A stretch of 44,668 nucleotides of DNA from Rodentibacter genomosp. 2 (GCA_001999425.1 MLHP01000040.1:1-44668); one strand, 5' to 3'. Shown: positions 19,202 through 28,028, numbered from the stretch's first letter. Translations and numbers: made by a program. Notes: generated by a model not told the origin, from the sequence alone.

Positions 19202-20497
19202 ATGGATAGTTTAGTGCAAGCGACAAGCCAATTAAGTCGGCAGATCGAGGATTATTTGCGACAAAAACAAAATGATATTGTGTGTTTCCAAATGGATATC
19301 ACCAATGTCAATTTATTGGCGTGGCTAAAAGCCCAAAGTATTTATCCACAATTTTATTTGCATTTTCGTGATGAAAACAAAAGCCTTGCCGCTATCGGTC
19401 AAGTGCGGTCATTTTCACAGCTGAATTTAGCCCAAACATTTATTGAGGAATATAATTTTCCCATTATCGGCGGTTTACAATTTCAGGGAAGCGGGCAATT
19501 TATTTTGCCTCAGCTTTTGTTGGAAGAAAATGGGAATAGCACTACAATTAGCTGCTTTGTTGAAGGTGAAACCTCAGCGCAAAACGCATTAACAATATTA
19601 AAAACCTTGCCTAAAACAACCGCACTTTGTGTATTGACAAAACAACCCCCATTACATACCGAACAACGGGCAAATAAACGAACTTGGTGTGATTGGGTAA
19701 ACCAAGCCCTGTATGAAATTAAGCAAGGCGGGTTGATAAAACTGGTGTTAGCCAACGAAACCGTTTTTCATTTAAAACAAGCTATCAATCCCTATGACTT
19801 TTTAGCAGAAAGCCAAAATCAAAATCAAGGTTGTTATCATTTTTTATGGGCGGAAAAACCCTATTCGACATTTGTCGGCTCAACGCCGGAACGTTTATTT
19901 GCCCGTGAATACAATCTGTTTTTAACTGAAGCCCTTGCCGGTACTGCACCGATTACGGCTGACCCAAAAGAAAATCAGCAACAAGCAGAATGGTTATTAA
20001 ATGATGAAAAAAATTTGAACGAAAACTGGCTTGTGGTGCAAGATATTTCACAAAATATTCATCCTATGGTGGAATCTTTCGATATCAGCGAAGTAGAGCT
20101 CAAACCTTTGCGCAAAGTCCAACATTTACTACGAAAAATTCGGGCAAATTTGACAGCACATTACCAAGATTCAGCGTTACTTAGCGCAATTCACCCCACA
20201 GCGGCAGTTTCCGGTTTGCCCCAACAACAAGCGAAGATGATTTTATCGGAAATTGAAACCTTTGAGCGTGGTTGGTACGCCGGTACCTTAGGATTGATGA
20301 GCAAAGCATACTCTGAATTTTGTGTTGCGATACGATCCGCATTTATTGAGGGCAATCAAATTCGGATCTTTGCCGGTGCGGGGATTGTTGAAGGCTCCGA
20401 ACCTTTAACGGAATGGCAAGAAATTGAACGTAAGGCAGAGGGATTAGTTTCCCTTTTTGCAGAAAAAAATAATAATGGAGAGAAAGAATGTCTATAA
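19202..20497 (+). CDS. menF: Isochorismate synthase (menaquinone pathway)
   Basis: Converts chorismate to isochorismate, the committed step to menaquinone. The 431-residue chorismate-binding enzyme has a variable N-terminal half and a conserved C-terminal half: GGLIKLVLANETVF, STPERLFAREYNLFLTEALAGT, HPTAAVSGLP, and FCVAIRSAFIEGNQIRIFAGAGIVEGSEPLTEWQEIERKAEG region (about 375-415). The menD gene overlapping its 3' end by 10 bases makes MenF the right call over EntC-type siderophore enzymes. There is no strong ribosome binding site. Uptake cores lie at 19401-19409 and 19619-19627. Confidence 0.93.
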   Translation: MDSLVQATSQLSRQIEDYLRQKQNDIVCFQMDITNVNLLAWLKAQSIYPQFYLHFRDENKSLAAIGQVRSFSQLNLAQTFIEEYNFPIIGGLQFQGSGQFILPQLLLEENGNSTTISCFVEGETSAQNALTILKTLPKTTALCVLTKQPPLHTEQRANKRTWCDWVNQALYEIKQGGLIKLVLANETVFHLKQAINPYDFLAESQNQNQGCYHFLWAEKPYSTFVGSTPERLFAREYNLFLTEALAGTAPITADPKENQQQAEWLLNDEKNLNENWLVVQDISQNIHPMVESFDISEVELKPLRKVQHLLRKIRANLTAHYQDSALLSAIHPTAAVSGLPQQQAKMILSEIETFERGWYAGTLGLMSKAYSEFCVAIRSAFIEGNQIRIFAGAGIVEGSEPLTEWQEIERKAEGLVSLFAEKNNNGEKECL

Positions 20498-22194
20498 GCG
20501 TGTTTAATCGTTGTTGGTCAAAAGTGATTTTAGAAACCTTGGTGCGCCAAGGCGTTTCTCATTTTTGTATTGCCCCCGGCTCACGCTCTACTCCTTTAAC
20601 CCTTGAAGCCGTGCGATTACAAAATAGCGGTCGTGCTACTTGTTATAGCCATTTTGATGAGCGTGGTTTAGGCTTTTTTGCCCTAGGTATTGCCAAATCC
20701 ACCCAAGCTCCTGTCGCAATTATCGTCACTTCCGGCACAGCAACGGCAAATCTTTATCCAGCAATTATTGAAGCCCGCCAGAGCGGAGTAGATCTCGTTG
20801 TTTTAACGGCAGACCGTCCACCTGAACTATGGGAATGCGGTGCAAACCAAGCCATCTTGCAACAAAATATGTTTGCTGACTACCCTGTTGCCAATGTAAA
20901 TTTACCCAAACCGAATACCGACTATTCCGCACAGTGGTTAATCTCCCTGCTTGAGCAAGCGCTATTTCAGCAAACACAACAAGGCGGTGTTGTACATATT
21001 AATGTGCCTTTCGCCGAACCGCTTTACGAAGCAACCGAAGAAGCCATAGATAGTCATCCTTGGTTACAGCCTCTGCAACGTTGGCTTTCACACAATAAAC
21101 CTTGGATCAGCCATGAATCCCAACAACAAGAAGTGCTGATGCATGAAAATTGGGATCATTGGCGTACCAAACGTGGTGTCATTGTCGTAGGGCAACTACC
21201 GGCGGAACAAGCTATGGGCATTAATGCTTGGGCAACCACAATGGGTTGGATTTTATTGACGGACATTCAATCCGGGGTCGAACCCACCAGCCCTTATGCC
21301 GATATTTGGCTTGCTAACCAAACCGTTCGTGAAAAATTATTACAAGCGGATATTGTTATTCAGTTTGGCTCTCGTTTTATCAGCAAGCGGATTAATCAAT
21401 TTTTACAAGCCTTTAAAGGCGAATTCTGGATTGTAGAACAAAGCTCAAAGGCAGTTGATCCTTATCATCACACACATACTCGTTTTAATGCGAAGGTACA
21501 TCATTGGCTACGGGCTCATCCGCCGCTTCGTCAAAAACCTTGGCTATTAGAACCTCTCGCCTTGTCAAAATTCTGTGCCGGTTTTATTGAACAGCAGGTG
21601 GGCGGTAACTTAAACGAGGCCTCCCTTGCCCATCATATTGAACGTGTATTGCCTTACAATGGGATCTTGTTCCTCGGCAATAGTTTATTTGTACGCCTTG
21701 TGGACGCTCTCACCAAGCTCCCTGAAGGGTACCCGATTTATACTAATCGTGGTGCAAGCGGAATAGATGGTTTATTGGCGACGGCTGCCGGTATCGGCGT
21801 GGCAACCAATCAACCTGTTGTGGCAATGATTGGCGATACTTCAACCCTGTACGATCTCAATTCCCTTGCACTGTTCAAAAATGTCACACAACCGACTATT
21901 ATTTTTGTCATCAACAATAATGGTGGGGCGATTTTTGATATGTTACCGGTAGATGAAGAAGTCAAAGACCGTTTTTATCGCTTACCGCACAACGGTGATT
22001 TCTCACAGATTGCCGCGATGTTTGATATAAAATACGCCCACCCTTACACTTGGGCGGATTTAAGTAGCGTGCTAAAACAAGCCTATACCCGCCGTAAAAC
22101 TACGTTGATTGAAATCAAAACAAACCCGAATGACGGCAGCAATATCTACAAGCGTTTAATTGAACAAATCAGCCATGCAGTGATTGGCGCATAA
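20488..22194 (+). CDS. menD: 2-succinyl-5-enolpyruvyl-6-hydroxy-3-cyclohexene-1-carboxylate synthase
   Basis: ThDP- and Mg-dependent enzyme that joins 2-oxoglutarate, after decarboxylation, to isochorismate in menaquinone synthesis. The 568 residues have the usual three-domain ThDP fold: an N-terminal Pyr domain with APGSRSTPLTLEA, HFDERGLGFFALGIAK and VTSGTATANLYPAIIEA; a middle domain; and a C-terminal PP domain with NRGASGIDGLLATAAG and GDTSTLYDLNSLALF plus INNNGGAIFDMLP for metal-ThDP binding. The start overlaps menF by 10 bases with GGAGA just upstream, so translation is coupled. Confidence 0.96.
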   Translation: MSISVFNRCWSKVILETLVRQGVSHFCIAPGSRSTPLTLEAVRLQNSGRATCYSHFDERGLGFFALGIAKSTQAPVAIIVTSGTATANLYPAIIEARQSGVDLVVLTADRPPELWECGANQAILQQNMFADYPVANVNLPKPNTDYSAQWLISLLEQALFQQTQQGGVVHINVPFAEPLYEATEEAIDSHPWLQPLQRWLSHNKPWISHESQQQEVLMHENWDHWRTKRGVIVVGQLPAEQAMGINAWATTMGWILLTDIQSGVEPTSPYADIWLANQTVREKLLQADIVIQFGSRFISKRINQFLQAFKGEFWIVEQSSKAVDPYHHTHTRFNAKVHHWLRAHPPLRQKPWLLEPLALSKFCAGFIEQQVGGNLNEASLAHHIERVLPYNGILFLGNSLFVRLVDALTKLPEGYPIYTNRGASGIDGLLATAAGIGVATNQPVVAMIGDTSTLYDLNSLALFKNVTQPTIIFVINNNGGAIFDMLPVDEEVKDRFYRLPHNGDFSQIAAMFDIKYAHPYTWADLSSVLKQAYTRRKTTLIEIKTNPNDGSNIYKRLIEQISHAVIGA

Positions 22195-22201
22195 GGAAAA
22201 T

Positions 22202-22227
22202 AAGGGCGAATTCCGCCCTTTGTTTTT
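22202..22227 (+). terminator. Hairpin with T-tract between menD and menH
   Basis: AAGGGCG, a 5-base loop AATTC, then CGCCCTT, followed by TGTTTTT. It looks like a rho-independent terminator or attenuator and ends only 3 bases before the menH ATG. Confidence 0.75.
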
Positions 22228-22230
22228 ATA

Positions 22231-22977
22231 ATGAATATTATTTTTCTCCACGGTCTTCTCGGCACGGCCTCCGATTGGCAAAAAGTCATCGAAAATCTAC
22301 CGCACTTTCGCTGTATTTCTCTGGATTTACCTTTCCATGGCAAAGCAAAGGAAAGCGCTGTTTGTCATTTCAATGACACCTCAAAATATCTTTCCAAGCA
22401 AATCCAAAGTGCGGTCAAAAATGAGCCTTATATTCTTGTTGGCTATTCTCTCGGAGGACGTATTGCCATGCATTATGCCTTGCAAGCTAATGTAGAAAAA
22501 GGGAACTTGCAAGCAGTGGTTTTGGAAGGAGCGAATTTAGGTTTAAAAACAGAGGAGGAAAAGCAAGCTCGCTGGCAAAACGATACCCATTGGGCAACGC
22601 GATTTACTTGCGAATCCCCTGAAAGTGTGTTGGAGGATTGGTATAAACAACCTGTATTTTCCCATTTAACCGCCCATCAACGAGCAAAACTCGTTGAGAA
22701 ACGAAAAGCGAATTGTGGCGCTAACATTGGAAAAATGTTACTTGCCACCAGCCTCGCCAAACAACCGGATTTCCGAGAAAAAGTGCGGTCAAGTTCCCTG
22801 CCGTTTTTTTATTTTTGCGGTGAGCAGGATCAAAAATTTCAGCTCCTTGCTCAAACAGAGAATTATCACCTCATCACTATACCTAATAGCGGACATAATG
22901 CTCATTTGGAAAACCCGATGTTTTTTGCTAAAAAACTCGAAAGCCTGATTTTAGAAATGACAGATAAACGTAAATGA
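22231..22977 (+). CDS. menH: 2-succinyl-6-hydroxy-2,4-cyclohexadiene-1-carboxylate synthase (MenH)
   Basis: An alpha/beta-hydrolase fold enzyme that eliminates pyruvate from the MenD product. The 248 residues include FLHGLLGTASDW (oxyanion-hole region), the nucleophile elbow VGYSLGGRIA with Ser73, an acid in FCGEQDQKF, and the catalytic histidine in NSGHNAHLENP. Its frame is the same as menD, separated by two stop codons, and no alternative in-frame ATG, GTG or TTG exists upstream, so ATG 22231 must be the start even though there is no Shine-Dalgarno. A terminator-like hairpin occupies the leader. Three uptake cores lie inside this short gene (22299, 22407, 22781). Confidence 0.92.
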   Translation: MNIIFLHGLLGTASDWQKVIENLPHFRCISLDLPFHGKAKESAVCHFNDTSKYLSKQIQSAVKNEPYILVGYSLGGRIAMHYALQANVEKGNLQAVVLEGANLGLKTEEEKQARWQNDTHWATRFTCESPESVLEDWYKQPVFSHLTAHQRAKLVEKRKANCGANIGKMLLATSLAKQPDFREKVRSSSLPFFYFCGEQDQKFQLLAQTENYHLITIPNSGHNAHLENPMFFAKKLESLILEMTDKRK

Positions 22978-22995
22978 GGATTACACGAAACTTTC

Positions 22996-23027
22996 CATAA
23001 AAAATACCAAAGTTTTCACCTTGGCAT
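22996..23027 (-). terminator. Intrinsic terminator of raiA
   Basis: On the minus strand ATGCCAAGG and CTTTGGTAT form a 9-bp stem (two G-U pairs) with a 6-base loop, followed by TTTTTT. The palindrome may also serve menH from the other side. Confidence 0.7.
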
Positions 23028-23061
23028 TTCCGTTAAAAAACATCTAAAAACAACCGCACTT

Positions 23062-23382
23062 CTATTCAAATGAATCCTTTAAACGCTCATCAGCACGGCG
23101 AGATTCACCTTTATGTTGCAATTTATTTAATTGACGCTCTAATTTTTCTTCCACCTCATTGATCGCTTTATACATATCATCAGCCGTTGCAGTCGCAATC
23201 AGATTACCAAGTGGCGTACCAATGGAAGCCTCAACACTAAAACCATTTGGTACTTTATTGAGTATAAAATGCGGATTAATTAGCTGCGTGTGCCATTTCT
23301 CCAATTTCGCCAGACGACCTTCCACATGTTCACGAATTGCAGGTGTGATTTCCATTTGTTTGCTGGTGATATTTAATGTCAT
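23062..23382 (-). CDS. raiA: Ribosome-associated inhibitor / hibernation factor RaiA (YfiA)
   Basis: A small cold-shock/stationary-phase protein that binds the 30S A/P-site region and blocks translation. The 106 residues begin [18 protein letters not shown] and include [18 protein letters not shown] and [17 protein letters not shown], closely following E. coli YfiA. It lacks the acidic tail seen in E. coli YfiA beyond residue 106, so it is short HPF-like at the C-terminus. AGAGG 7 bases upstream supports the start. Uptake core just after its stop at 23053-23061. It is monocistronic. Confidence 0.94.
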   Translation of the reverse strand: MTLNITSKQMEITPAIREHVEGRLAKLEKWHTQLINPHFILNKVPNGFSVEASIGTPLGNLIATATADDMYKAINEVEEKLERQLNKLQHKGESRRADERLKDSFE

Positions 23383-23571
23383 AGCTGTACCTCTTCGTGT
23401 TAAGAACCTTTAGGTTCGGTTTGATTCAAGATCAAAATAGTCTCTTCAATAGGATTTTTCAAGCCATTTTTTGATGAAAAAAATACTAATATGTAAAAAT
23501 ATGATCTAGCTCTAATTTCTGAAGATTGCCAATTTTCTTTTCTGCGAGAATTGTTATGATGGAGGACTGCA

Positions 23572-23597
23572 AAAAGGATGCCTTTTGGCATCCTTTT
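23572..23597 (-). terminator. Terminator of the AGCS symporter gene
   Basis: AAAAGGATGCC and GGCATCCTTTT form a perfect 11-bp stem with a TTTT loop, 27 bases after the symporter stop. T-runs flank both sides. Confidence 0.85.
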
Positions 23598-23623
23598 CTT
23601 CTGAGTTATTACAACTGAGGGGA

Positions 23624-24988
23624 TTATTGTTCATCTTGATCGTGATGATTAATCTTTAAACGATTGAAATAATCTTTGGTTTCTTCAACTACGATCTTGC
23701 GTAATCCGATTAAGGCAATTAAATTCGGAAATGCCATTAAGCCATTCACAATATCCGCTAAAATCCAAATTAAATCCAATTTCAAGAAAGAGCCGATCCC
23801 CACCAAAATAATAAATATCAAGCGATATAAACGAATACCACGGGTTCCGACCAAATACACGAAACAACGTTCACCGTAATAACACCAACCTAAAATTGTC
23901 GTAAACGCAAAGAATAATAAGCCTACAGTGACAACTGTTGCACCAAAATCCAATCCAAGCCCTTTGGCAAATGCTGCATTGGTTACCGTTGCACCGGCAA
24001 GTTCAGGGTTACCCCATGCGCCGGTAAGAACCAATACAATCCCTGTCATTGAACACACAATAATGGTATCTAAAAAGGTTCCGGTCATGGAAATAAGACC
24101 TTGACGAACCGGCTCTCGTGTTTGGGCGGCAGCGGCAGCAATAGGTGCACTGCCTAAACCGGATTCATTGGAGAAAATCCCCCGTGCCACCCCCGATTGA
24201 ATGGCTTTCATTACGGTAAAACCTAATACCCCACCCAGCACAGATTGCGGATCAAAAGCACTACGAATAATCAACATTACTGCATCCGGCACTCGTTCCC
24301 AATTTAGTAAAATGATAATAATTGATACGAATACATAGGAAATCGCCATAAAAGGCACAATGATTGATGATGTAGTGGCAATACGCTTTACACCACCTAA
24401 GATAATCATTGCCACCAATACCGTCACCACAACAGCAGTGATAATGACCGGAATATGAAAGGTATCTTCCATGGCGTGCGTAATCGCATTCACTTGTGGA
24501 AATGTGCCGATACCGAAAAATGCCACCAATACACCAAACACCGCAAACATTTTAGCAAGCCATTTGATGCCTAGCCCACGCTCAATATAATACATGGGGC
24601 CGCCGGACATAAACCCACGGCGATCTTTGACCCGATATTTCACCGCCAGTAAACATTCCGCATATTTGGTCGCCATACCAAGCAACGCTACCAGCCACAT
24701 CCAAAAGATCGCACCGGGGCCGCCGGCTTGCACCGCCGTCGCGACGCCGACGATATTCCCGGTGCCGATTGTTGCCGCTAAAGCCGTACTCAGTGCCGCA
24801 AAAGAAGACACATCCCCTTTTCCGCCACGTTCTTTTTTAAACAAATAACTAATTGCAAGTGGTAAATAGCGGACTTGAATGAAGCCTAAACGTAAGGTGA
24901 AATAAAGCCCTGTACCCGATAATAAAATCAGTAATGGTGGGCCCCAAATAAGGCTATCAATCGTAGATAAAATTGTCGTGAATGACAT
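23624..24988 (-). CDS. Na+/alanine-glycine symporter (AGCS family)
   Basis: A 454-residue inner-membrane transporter with about eleven hydrophobic segments. The family signature is visible: GTGNIVGVATAVQAGGPGAIFWMW, with GGPMYYIERGLG, and the FSNESGLGSAPIAAAAA block used in substrate/sodium binding. I start it at ATG 24988 (MSFTTILSTIDSLIWGPP) with GAGGA 6 bases upstream. The frame stays open to 25150, but that extension lies in the riboswitch leader and should not be translated. Because its leader is a tandem glycine riboswitch, glycine is the likely main substrate, although family members also carry alanine. Terminated at 23572. Confidence 0.93.
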   Translation of the reverse strand: MSFTTILSTIDSLIWGPPLLILLSGTGLYFTLRLGFIQVRYLPLAISYLFKKERGGKGDVSSFAALSTALAATIGTGNIVGVATAVQAGGPGAIFWMWLVALLGMATKYAECLLAVKYRVKDRRGFMSGGPMYYIERGLGIKWLAKMFAVFGVLVAFFGIGTFPQVNAITHAMEDTFHIPVIITAVVVTVLVAMIILGGVKRIATTSSIIVPFMAISYVFVSIIIILLNWERVPDAVMLIIRSAFDPQSVLGGVLGFTVMKAIQSGVARGIFSNESGLGSAPIAAAAAQTREPVRQGLISMTGTFLDTIIVCSMTGIVLVLTGAWGNPELAGATVTNAAFAKGLGLDFGATVVTVGLLFFAFTTILGWCYYGERCFVYLVGTRGIRLYRLIFIILVGIGSFLKLDLIWILADIVNGLMAFPNLIALIGLRKIVVEETKDYFNRLKINHHDQDEQ

Positions 24989-24994
24989 TGTGAT

Positions 24995-25030
24995 TCCTCG
25001 TTGTCTAAAAACAAATAAACGCAACAAGGA
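24995..25030 (-). promoter_or_regulatory. Anti-Shine-Dalgarno helix of the glycine riboswitch expression platform
   Basis: On the minus strand TCCTTGTTG (25030-25022) can pair over 9 bases, with one G-U, to CAACGAGGA (25003-24995), which contains the ribosome binding site of the symporter. The loop is 18 bases. This indicates translational control. Confidence 0.6.
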
Positions 25031-25076
25031 GACGAAAAGCATCCGTGAAAAGAAATAAAATACAGATTGTCTTTTA

Positions 25077-25275
25077 GCCCCTGTCCTTTTGCCTGAGCGT
25101 TTGAAAAACGGCGTGAAAAACCACCGCTCTTTTGCGCCTTCGGCGTCCATTTACCCCACTATCTATAGGGCAATGGATCTCTCCAAGGGTTCGTCCAGTA
25201 ACAGTCCCTGCACTGATGTGCGCCTGAAAGATTTTACATCGTCGGCGTAGGGTTAATTCCCTACTCTCCAGCTAC
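25077..25275 (-). ncRNA. Tandem glycine riboswitch
   Basis: Two consecutive aptamers are recognisable on the minus strand. Aptamer 1 runs from CTGGAGAG (about 25271) through CCTACGCCGACG and CTTTCAGGCGCA to CAGGGACTG (about 25202). Aptamer 2 runs from CTTGGAGAG (about 25187) through GGACGCCGAAGGCGCAA to GCTCAGGCAAAAGGACAG (about 25082). These are the conserved glycine-riboswitch blocks. It lies about 90 bases upstream of the symporter start. Type II glycine riboswitches before AGCS transporters are known in gamma-proteobacteria. Confidence 0.92.
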
Positions 25276-25404
25276 CTTCATCCGAACTCATTTTTCTCTG
25301 ATTCATCAGGAAAAACGGGGTGGATTTTAGCAAAATCAAAGACTTCAATCAATTGTCAAACACAGAGAAAATAGCTAAAAAGTGCGGTCAATATTTATGA
25401 TGTT

Positions 25405-26295
25405 TTATATCCGAAGCCATTCCACCAAAGTTTTTAACAGTGGTGAATATTCAGTACGATTAGGAAAGTAGAGATAATAACCGGGATAAATGCATTCCCA
25501 ATCACTTAATATACGGCAAAGTCTGCCTGACTGAATGTCGGCTTCTACTTCATCTGCCATTTCCCATGAAATCCCTATATTGTCTAAGGTCGCTTGACGG
25601 GTCATGGGAGGCTGGTTAACAATCAAATTCCCCTGCATAGCTAATTTAAACCGTTCGCCTGTTTTTGAGTGTTCAAATTCCCACGGCAACAAGTTGTTGT
25701 AAGTGGGAATGCGTAAGCGAATACAGTTATGTTTAAGCAGTGCCTCCGGCGTTTGAGGTGTACCGTGGCGGGAAAGATATTCGGGTGTAGCAACATAGCA
25801 CATTCGGACAGCCTCCGATACTCTCACGGCAATCATATCTTTATCCATTAATCCTCCTTCACGAATACCGGCATCATAGCGTTCTGCTACGATATCAATA
25901 AACTTCATTTCTGCCGCAAGTTCCAGAGTAATATTAGGATAATGTTCCAAAAAACGGCGGAATTTTTGCCAAAGGACAACTGAAATCGCATGAATGGTGC
26001 CATTAATCCTCAGTACGCCACGTTGTTGGTTTTGATTATTTAAAATATTAAGTAAACGACTATCAATGTCTTGAAATAATGGACAAAGCTGCTGATAAAG
26101 CTGCTGCCCTGCATCAGTCGTGGCAACGCTTCGGGTAGTTCGATTGAAAAGTTTCAAGCCTAAACGGCGTTCTAACTGACTAATAGTATGGCTTACCGCT
26201 GCTCGTGAAAGATTCAATTGAGCCGCCACTTTGGTAAAACTACCCGTTTGAGCAACAAGCAAAAAAGTGCGTAAATCGTTTAAGTTTTCTTGCAT
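25405..26295 (-). CDS. LysR-family transcriptional regulator
   Basis: A 296-residue regulator with an N-terminal winged helix-turn-helix (about 5-62: GSFTKVAAQLNLSRAAVSHT then LERRLGLKLFNRTTRSV) and a C-terminal substrate-binding-like effector domain (about 90-290). The sequence after the HTH resembles the CrgA/AaeR-like subgroup with LEHYPNITLELA and VNQPPMTRQATLDNIGISWE. It is transcribed away from the NTF2-like and OYE-type genes and the shared spacer holds two palindromes, so it probably regulates them. No effector can be inferred. Uptake core immediately downstream at 25380-25388. Confidence 0.9.
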   Translation of the reverse strand: MQENLNDLRTFLLVAQTGSFTKVAAQLNLSRAAVSHTISQLERRLGLKLFNRTTRSVATTDAGQQLYQQLCPLFQDIDSRLLNILNNQNQQRGVLRINGTIHAISVVLWQKFRRFLEHYPNITLELAAEMKFIDIVAERYDAGIREGGLMDKDMIAVRVSEAVRMCYVATPEYLSRHGTPQTPEALLKHNCIRLRIPTYNNLLPWEFEHSKTGERFKLAMQGNLIVNQPPMTRQATLDNIGISWEMADEVEADIQSGRLCRILSDWECIYPGYYLYFPNRTEYSPLLKTLVEWLRI

Positions 26296-26321
26296 AGTGA
26301 AAAGAATATTGTCAAATATTA

Positions 26322-26377
26322 TTAAACAAGTTAGTTTAAATTTGGTATCTAGTCAATCTAAATTAGATCACTATAAT
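26322..26377 (+). promoter_or_regulatory. Divergent operator/promoter region with LysR-box-like palindromes
   Basis: Two inverted repeats lie between the LysR start and the NTF2-like gene: TTAAAC-N6-GTTTAA (26322-26339) and ATCTAA-A-TTAGAT (26356-26368). The second ends 3 bases before a perfect -10 TATAAT (26372-26377). No matching -35 is present, as expected for an activator-dependent promoter. Confidence 0.55.
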
Positions 26378-26411
26378 GCCACCATCTTTTAAACAACAGA
26401 GGAAAATAAAG

Positions 26412-26795
26412 ATGACGAAACCAACTTACACAACTGAATATAAAGCAATCGAACAAGTTTTATTAAACGAATACAGTGAAGGAGGGAAACAAGCGAAAAG
26501 CGAGATTATGCAGCCTGCTTTTCACGAAGTCGCAACAATGTATAGCGTGGATGAAAACGGAGCAATCGCAGGCGGATCTGTAACAGAAAGTTTATTCCCT
26601 GTGATTGACAACCATTTTACCCCCTCAGAAAATCCGACTATTGCGATTGCCTATATTGATATTACCGGCAACGCAGCTTCCGCCCGTGTAGATACCGACA
26701 ATCTAAGCGGCTATGGTTTTACTGATTATTTCAACTTGTTAAAAATAAATGGAAAATGGCAAATTGTAAGTAAAATTTTCCATGCTCATTATTAA
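26412..26795 (+). CDS. NTF2-like (SnoaL/lumazine-binding-like) protein
   Basis: A 127-residue protein of the nuclear transport factor 2-like fold, an alpha+beta barrel that binds small molecules or acts as a small enzyme. Evidence is the length, the opening helix (TTEYKAIEQVLLNEYSEGGKQ), the central AIAYIDITGNAASARVD strand and the C-terminal GFTDYFNLLKINGKWQIVSKIFHAHY, typical of the family. No catalytic residues can be assigned. I take ATG 26412, with AGAGGA 8 bases upstream, over the in-frame ATG at 26376, which overlaps the -10 box. It is probably co-regulated with the reductase 50 bases downstream. Confidence 0.8.
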   Translation: MTKPTYTTEYKAIEQVLLNEYSEGGKQAKSEIMQPAFHEVATMYSVDENGAIAGGSVTESLFPVIDNHFTPSENPTIAIAYIDITGNAASARVDTDNLSGYGFTDYFNLLKINGKWQIVSKIFHAHY

Positions 26796-26800
26796 TCCAT

Positions 26801-26825
26801 AAGGCGGAAATTTCCGCCTTTTACG
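26801..26825 (+). terminator. Perfect palindrome between NTF2-like and OYE-type genes
   Basis: AAGGCGGAAATTTCCGCCTT is a 20-base perfect palindrome followed by TTACGC, 5 bases after the NTF2-like stop. It is terminator-like but has a short T-run, so it may only reduce read-through to the next gene. Confidence 0.55.
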
Positions 26826-26844
26826 CTATTAAAGGAGATAAATT

Positions 26845-27981
26845 ATGAACAAATTTCAACCGATCCTAGAGCCTTATACATTAAACAATGGCATCACAAT
26901 TAAAAACCGACTTGCTGTTGCCCCAATGACTCATTTTGCTTCACACAATGATGGTACTATCAGCGAAGAAGAACGTGTTTTTCTAAGCAATCGTGCCAGT
27001 GACATTGGATTATTTATTGCCGCTGCAACCCTCGTGGCAGATGATGGCAAAGCCTTTTACGGACAGCCCGAAGCCATTCACGAAAGCCAATTAGATAGTC
27101 TAAAAGTAACCGCAGATATAATTAAAAACCAAGGTGCAAAAGCCATTTTGCAAATTCACCATGGGGGTAAACTTGCCATTACGGAATTATTAAACGGCAA
27201 AGATAAAGTCGCCCCCTCTGAAGATGAAAGCAGCGGTAGCCGAGCATTGACCAATAATGAAATCCATGAGCTGATCTCAAGTTTTGCTAACGCCACAGAA
27301 TTAGCTATCAAAGCTGGTTTTGACGGGGTGGAAATCCACGGCGCAAACGGTTACTTAATCCAACAGTTTTTCTCAGCCCAAAGCAACCGACGTACTGATC
27401 AATGGGGAGGTAGCCTAGAAAATCGTTTGCGTTTTCCCCTTGCTATAGTCGATGCAGTCATCGCTATGCGTGAAAAATATCATCGTCCAGATTTCATCAT
27501 TGGCTATCGTTTTTCTCCTGAAGAAAGTGGCGACAATGGGTTAACGATGGTGGATACCTTTGCACTCATTGACGAATTAGTTCAAAAACCGTTGCAATAT
27601 TTGCACGTTTCCCTGTGGGATTTTTACAAAAAAGCCCGTCGTGGTGCCGACAGCAATCAAACCCGCTTAGCATTAATACACGAACGCATCAACGGTAAAC
27701 TACCGCTTATCGGTGTTGGTAATCTATTCACCGCAGAACAAATCCTCGCCGCCTATCAAACAGGTTGGGCAGAATTTATTGGTCTCGGTAAAACTGTGAT
27801 GATTAATCCCAACATTGCCACGTTAATTCAAGAAAATCGCTTACAAGAAATCATCACCGAGCTTGACCCAAATCAAGCAGATCATTATGGTATTCCAAAC
27901 CGATTGTGGGAAATGTGCGTGGTGGGTGGTGCTTGGTTACCACCAGTGAAAGGGAAAGCATGGCAACCGGTAGATATTTAA
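26845..27981 (+). CDS. NADH:flavin oxidoreductase, Old Yellow Enzyme family
   Basis: A 378-residue TIM-barrel flavoprotein, single-domain like OYE homologues and YqiG-type proteins. Motifs include NRLAVAPMTHFAS (FMN-binding loop), QIHHGGKLA, GFDGVEIHGANGYLIQQFFS with the active-site region, and SNRRTDQWGGSLENRLRFP, the family signature. OYE enzymes reduce activated C=C bonds, quinones or nitro-compounds; the real substrate is unknown. AAAGGAG 7 bases upstream gives a strong start. It may respond to electrophiles or quinones together with the adjacent LysR regulator. Confidence 0.9.
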   Translation: MNKFQPILEPYTLNNGITIKNRLAVAPMTHFASHNDGTISEEERVFLSNRASDIGLFIAAATLVADDGKAFYGQPEAIHESQLDSLKVTADIIKNQGAKAILQIHHGGKLAITELLNGKDKVAPSEDESSGSRALTNNEIHELISSFANATELAIKAGFDGVEIHGANGYLIQQFFSAQSNRRTDQWGGSLENRLRFPLAIVDAVIAMREKYHRPDFIIGYRFSPEESGDNGLTMVDTFALIDELVQKPLQYLHVSLWDFYKKARRGADSNQTRLALIHERINGKLPLIGVGNLFTAEQILAAYQTGWAEFIGLGKTVMINPNIATLIQENRLQEIITELDPNQADHYGIPNRLWEMCVVGGAWLPPVKGKAWQPVDI

Positions 27982-28028
27982 CAATAATTTTCAATAAAAT
28001 TGTCAACACGAACCTATCTAATCGTTGC

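Noticed and set aside
23401-23417. Palindrome GAACC-TAAA-GGTTC upstream of raiA as an operator.
   Set aside because: Only 5-bp arms and no second site; too weak to call without comparison.
23400-23591. A 63-codon minus-strand frame between raiA and the symporter gene.
   Set aside because: It covers the symporter terminator hairpin and the raiA leader and shows no coding features.
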